From assembly GCA_044228625.1 (NCBI GenBank), contig JBGAUM010000119.1, forward strand, positions 1-9,867: a stretch of DNA of 9,867 nt, read 5' to 3'. The stretch comes from UKL13-2 sp044228625. GTDB lineage: Bacteria; Pseudomonadota; Gammaproteobacteria; Burkholderiales; Usitatibacteraceae. The translations under genes and the position numbers were made by a program. This document shows, piece by piece, positions 7,247-9,867 of this stretch (positions are counted from its first letter, which is position 1; each line of letters starts with the position of its first letter). The notes under the pieces were generated by a model. That model searched no databases. It worked only from the letters and a program-made list of their open reading frames with translations, and was not told where the DNA came from.

Positions 7247-9378
7247 ATGTCATTCCGCTGGTGGGTCTACCCCCTCATTCTCTTAGGTTCCCTGATCCTC
7301 GTCGGAGCGGGCATTCTTGCCCTCGTCCTCGTGCTGATCTATCCGAATCTGCCTTCCATTGACGCAGTCACGGACTACCGCCCGAAGCTGCCCCTGCGCG
7401 TATATACGGCCGACGGGGATCTGATGGGTGAGTTCGGAGAGGAAAAACGTGCCTTTGTGAAGGTCGGCGACTTTCCGCCGGTCATGAAGAACGCCATCAT
7501 CGCTGCAGAAGATGAGCGGTTTTACGAGCACAGCGGTGTCGATTTCATTGGGCTGGCACGTGCGGCGACTGGACTGGTCACTCAAGGCAAAATGAAAGGT
7601 GGCGGGTCTATTTTGGAAAGGAAGTCAGCAATCTCACTGCAGCAGAAGCTGCCATGCTGGCAGGTATTCCCAAAGCGCCTTCACAGTACAACCCCTTCAA
7701 TAACCTGAAACGTGCAACGTTGCGCCAACAGTATGTGTTGCGGCGCATGGGGGAATTGAAGTTCCTGAGCGCGGAAGAGCTGCAGTTGGCCAAATCGACG
7801 GCTTTGAAATACAACCGCGACCGCGTGCTCTTCGCCGTGACGGGCGAGCACGTGGCGGAAATGGTGCGCGAGGATCTCTATAAACAATATGGCGACAAGA
7901 CATACGTAAGCGGGATCAAGGTCTTTACGACGATTCGTACCGCTGACCAAAAAGCAGCAGTCGCAAGCGTCCGGCAGGGCATCATCGACTACGACCGCAG
8001 GCACGGTTATCGCGGTCCGGAAGGACTGGTTGCGTTGCCCGCGGATGCCACAGAGGCAGAGGAAGCAGCCGAAGACGCGCTGGATTCCAAAGACATCGTT
8101 GCTGATCAAATTCCGGCTGTTGTACTGAAAGTCGACGCAAAACAGATGGTGGTCCATACCAAACGTGGCGAGGACATCACCCTGTCTGCAGATGCCCTGC
8201 GTCTGGCATCACGCGTTTTGGCTGACAAGCCTTCGCCACTAAAGCCCGTACGCGGTTCCATCGTCCGTATCCAAGCTGACGAAAAGGGCCAATGGTCCCT
8301 TTCTCAGCTCCCCAAGGTAGAAGCGGCTCTGGTGGCGATTGATCCGGACAACGGATCAATTCGGGCATTGGTCGGCGGCTACGATTTTGGCGCAAACAAA
8401 TTCAACCGTGTCACCCAGGCGATGCGCCAGCCGGGTTCAAGTTTTAAACCTTTCGTATATTCCGCCGCGCTTGAGAAGGGGTTCACACCAGCAACTATCG
8501 TAAATGACGCACCTGTCGTTTTCGACCCAGGCAGAAACGGCGGTCAGGTCTGGGAACCCAAAAACTACGATGGTAAATATGAGGGGCCGATGCGGCTTCG
8601 CACGGCACTGGCAAAGTCAAAAAACATGGTATCCATTCGGGTCTTGCAAGCCATTACTCCCAACTACGCCCAAGACTACATCTCGCGATTTGGCTTTGAT
8701 CCCAAGTTACACCCCCCTTATTTGACGATGGCGCTCGGCGCAGGGTCCGCGTCACCAATGGATATGGCCGGGGCTTACGCGGTATTTGCCAATGGTGGCT
8801 TTCGCGTAAAACCCTATTTCATTCAAAGAATTACGGACGACAGGGGCGCTGTACTGTTCGAAGCGAGCCCTAAAATTGCAGTCGATGCGGAGGGCGGTGC
8901 AGAGCGGGTGATCGACCCAAGAAACGCGTTCATCATGACCAGCATGATGCGGGAAGTCGTGAAAAATGGAACTGCCACGGCTGCCCTGGCCCTTGGGCGT
9001 GGTGATCTAGCAGGCAAGACCGGCACAACGAACGATCACTTTGATGCGTGGTTTGCCGGATTCGCGTCCGGCTTGGTTGCGATCAGCTGGATTGGATTCG
9101 ATTCGCCCACGGATTTGGGAAACAATGAAACAGGGGGACGCGCGGCGTTGCCGATTTGGATGGGGTACGCAGCGAAAGTGCTAAAGGGCGTGCCGGAAAA
9201 GCCCTTCGAACCACCTGCTGGCATCCTTTCGCTTCCGCTGCCTGGCGAGCTGGGAAAGGATGGCAAACCCGTATTCGAATTTATCTATGCTGAATCGGCC
9301 GGTAATCTTGGCGAAGGTCCGGCCGCGCTTCGAGAGGCAAACAAGCCCAGTGAAGAGGTCAAGAATCAGATTTTTTGA
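7247..9378 (+). pseudogene. mrcA: Penicillin-binding protein 1A, disrupted by internal deletion and frameshift
   Basis: Intact PBP1A polymerises glycan strands (GT51 glycosyltransferase) and cross-links stem peptides (transpeptidase) at the outer face of the inner membrane. Here residues 1-121 are normal: a membrane anchor at about 7-31 and GT51 motif 1, AAEDERFYEHSGVD (86-99), with catalytic E88. After GGGS (about 7609), the motif that should read GGSTITQQ breaks off. The frame shifts and stops at 7706-7708 after 153 residues. In the other frame the homology resumes as VYFGKEVSNLTAAEAA (from 7606), then MLAGIPKAPSQYNP, and stays open to the TGA at 9376-9378. Compared with E. coli PBP1A, about 64 codons are missing (roughly 190 bases; the frame change needs a number that leaves remainder 1 on division by 3). 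They carry the rest of the GT51 motifs. The transpeptidase half is complete: SSFK serine at 8437-8439, SKN at 8617-8625, KTG at 9016-9024, with an OB-like insert at about 8110-8280. Either a recent null mutation or an assembly error. Confidence 0.88.
8338..8360. repeat. Perfect inverted repeat inside the mrcA transpeptidase region
   Basis: ATTGATCCG and CGGATCAAT form a nine-base perfect inverted repeat around the five-base loop GACAA, within the codons for the conserved segment I-D-P-D-N-G-S-I. The conserved protein sequence explains part of it (D-P and G-S codons); the rest is codon choice. No T run follows, so it is not a terminator. Confidence 0.5.
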
Positions 9379-9443
9379 TGCTCGGGGCGGCGCCCCTTGC
9401 AAATGATCAATCGTCCCCCCAATTTTTGAATCCGGCTTTCCGC

Positions 9444-9867
9444 ATGCAATCGCCTCGCTACCAACTTGCACGCGCGGCTGCAAGACGCGTGGCAGAAGGG
9501 GAGCCCGACTACTTTCACGCGCTTGCCAAGGCTGAGAAAGACTTTCCGTCATTTCCTGCAGATCAAAGGCCGACCCTCGAGGAAATCGATTCAGAAGTTG
9601 CAGTACTTCAGGCAATCCACGACGACCCCAGCCGGATCGCGGCCCTGCGGGGCTTGCGAAAATCTGCCCAAAGATTCATGCGGGCGCTCACCCAATTTAA
9701 TGCCCGCCTTCTCGGACCCGTTGCAACGGGCACAGCCATTGCCGACAGCCCCATTTGGATTGAGCTTGGCGTATCACCGACCGACAGCATGGAATTCGAA
9801 ATCGAACTGATCAATCGAAACTGGCAGGTTGAACCCATTGAATTCATATCGCGCTCGAAAATCAAGG
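9444..9867 (+). CDS. Nucleotidyltransferase-like conserved protein (5' part, cut by window edge)
   Basis: An open frame of 141 codons runs to the window end without a stop. From MQSPRYQLARAAARRVAEGE through DYFHALAKAEKDF, a LRGLRKSAQRFMRALTQF helix, LLGPVATGTA (about 92-101) and a strand with EIELINR, it resembles from memory a proteobacterial family of about 200 residues annotated as nucleotidyltransferase or wrongly as UDP-N-acetylmuramate-alanine ligase. In relatives the G-x-V-x-x-G-T-A loop recalls the start of a pol-beta nucleotidyltransferase fold, but the substrate is unknown. The frame is open further upstream to an ATG at 9378 that overlaps the mrcA stop as TGATG and would add 22 residues. 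I prefer 9444 because the family similarity starts there. Neither start has a clear Shine-Dalgarno. It lies 65 bases after mrcA, so it probably shares that transcript. Confidence 0.6.
   Translation, partial: MQSPRYQLARAAARRVAEGEPDYFHALAKAEKDFPSFPADQRPTLEEIDSEVAVLQAIHDDPSRIAALRGLRKSAQRFMRALTQFNARLLGPVATGTAIADSPIWIELGVSPTDSMEFEIELINRNWQVEPIEFISRSKIK

Noticed and set aside
7590..7625. Insertion sequence or phage insertion as the cause of the mrcA break
   Set aside because: No extra sequence, terminal inverted repeat or target duplication is present. Both sides are mrcA directly abutted, so it is a deletion.
7654..9378. A separate 574-residue gene starting at the internal ATG
   Set aside because: The ATG is the methionine of the conserved MLAGIPKAP segment in the middle of the GT51 domain. 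There is no ribosome site, signal peptide or membrane anchor, and the homology extends upstream of it to 7606. It is the 3' part of broken mrcA.
9384..9396. Terminator after mrcA (GGGGC-GGC-GCCCC)
   Set aside because: The stem is only five base pairs and the three-base loop is tight. It is followed by TTGCAAATG, not a T run, so it gives little evidence of termination.

Overview
This window is a chromosomal stretch from a proteobacterium, most probably a betaproteobacterium. The basis is gene order (pilM-pilN-pilO-pilP-pilQ, then aroK-aroB, with the class A penicillin-binding protein gene mrcA diverging from pilM) and recall of the protein families. A gammaproteobacterium cannot be excluded, because Pseudomonas has the same core arrangement. 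I see no mobile element, CRISPR array, tRNA or rRNA.

Minus strand, read in the direction of transcription (right to left): a candidate sigma70 promoter at 7049-7077 precedes a tight operon pilM (6975-5881), pilN (5884-5273), pilO (5276-4632), pilP (4632-4099) and pilQ (4099-1982). Every junction overlaps by 1 or 4 bases. The genes encode the type IV pilus alignment subcomplex (cytoplasmic actin-like PilM, inner-membrane PilN and PilO, lipoprotein PilP) and the outer-membrane secretin PilQ. A strong intrinsic terminator (1931-1956) follows pilQ. Then come aroK (shikimate kinase) and aroB (3-dehydroquinate synthase), two shikimate-pathway genes joined by an ATGA overlap. After a 43-base gap there is the 5' end of an ACT-domain gene resembling GcvR-like proteins, cut by the window edge.

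Plus strand: mrcA (PBP1A) starts at 7247 and should make a bifunctional glycosyltransferase/transpeptidase. Its reading frame is broken near 7605-7611. About 190 bases encoding the core of the GT51 glycosyltransferase domain are missing, and the frame shifts at the junction. Everything downstream, including the whole transpeptidase domain, is still open. It is therefore annotated as a pseudogene (recent deletion) or a possible assembly error. Right after it begins another plus-strand gene that runs off the window. It resembles a poorly characterised proteobacterial family often labelled nucleotidyltransferase-like.

The region is mostly a conserved housekeeping and pilus locus, and I found no convincing new system. 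The observation most worth following is the deletion in mrcA. Smaller points are a missing acidic residue in the ATPase-like fold of PilM, palindromes in the aroK leader, and an ACT gene in the place after aroB where many betaproteobacteria have dgt.
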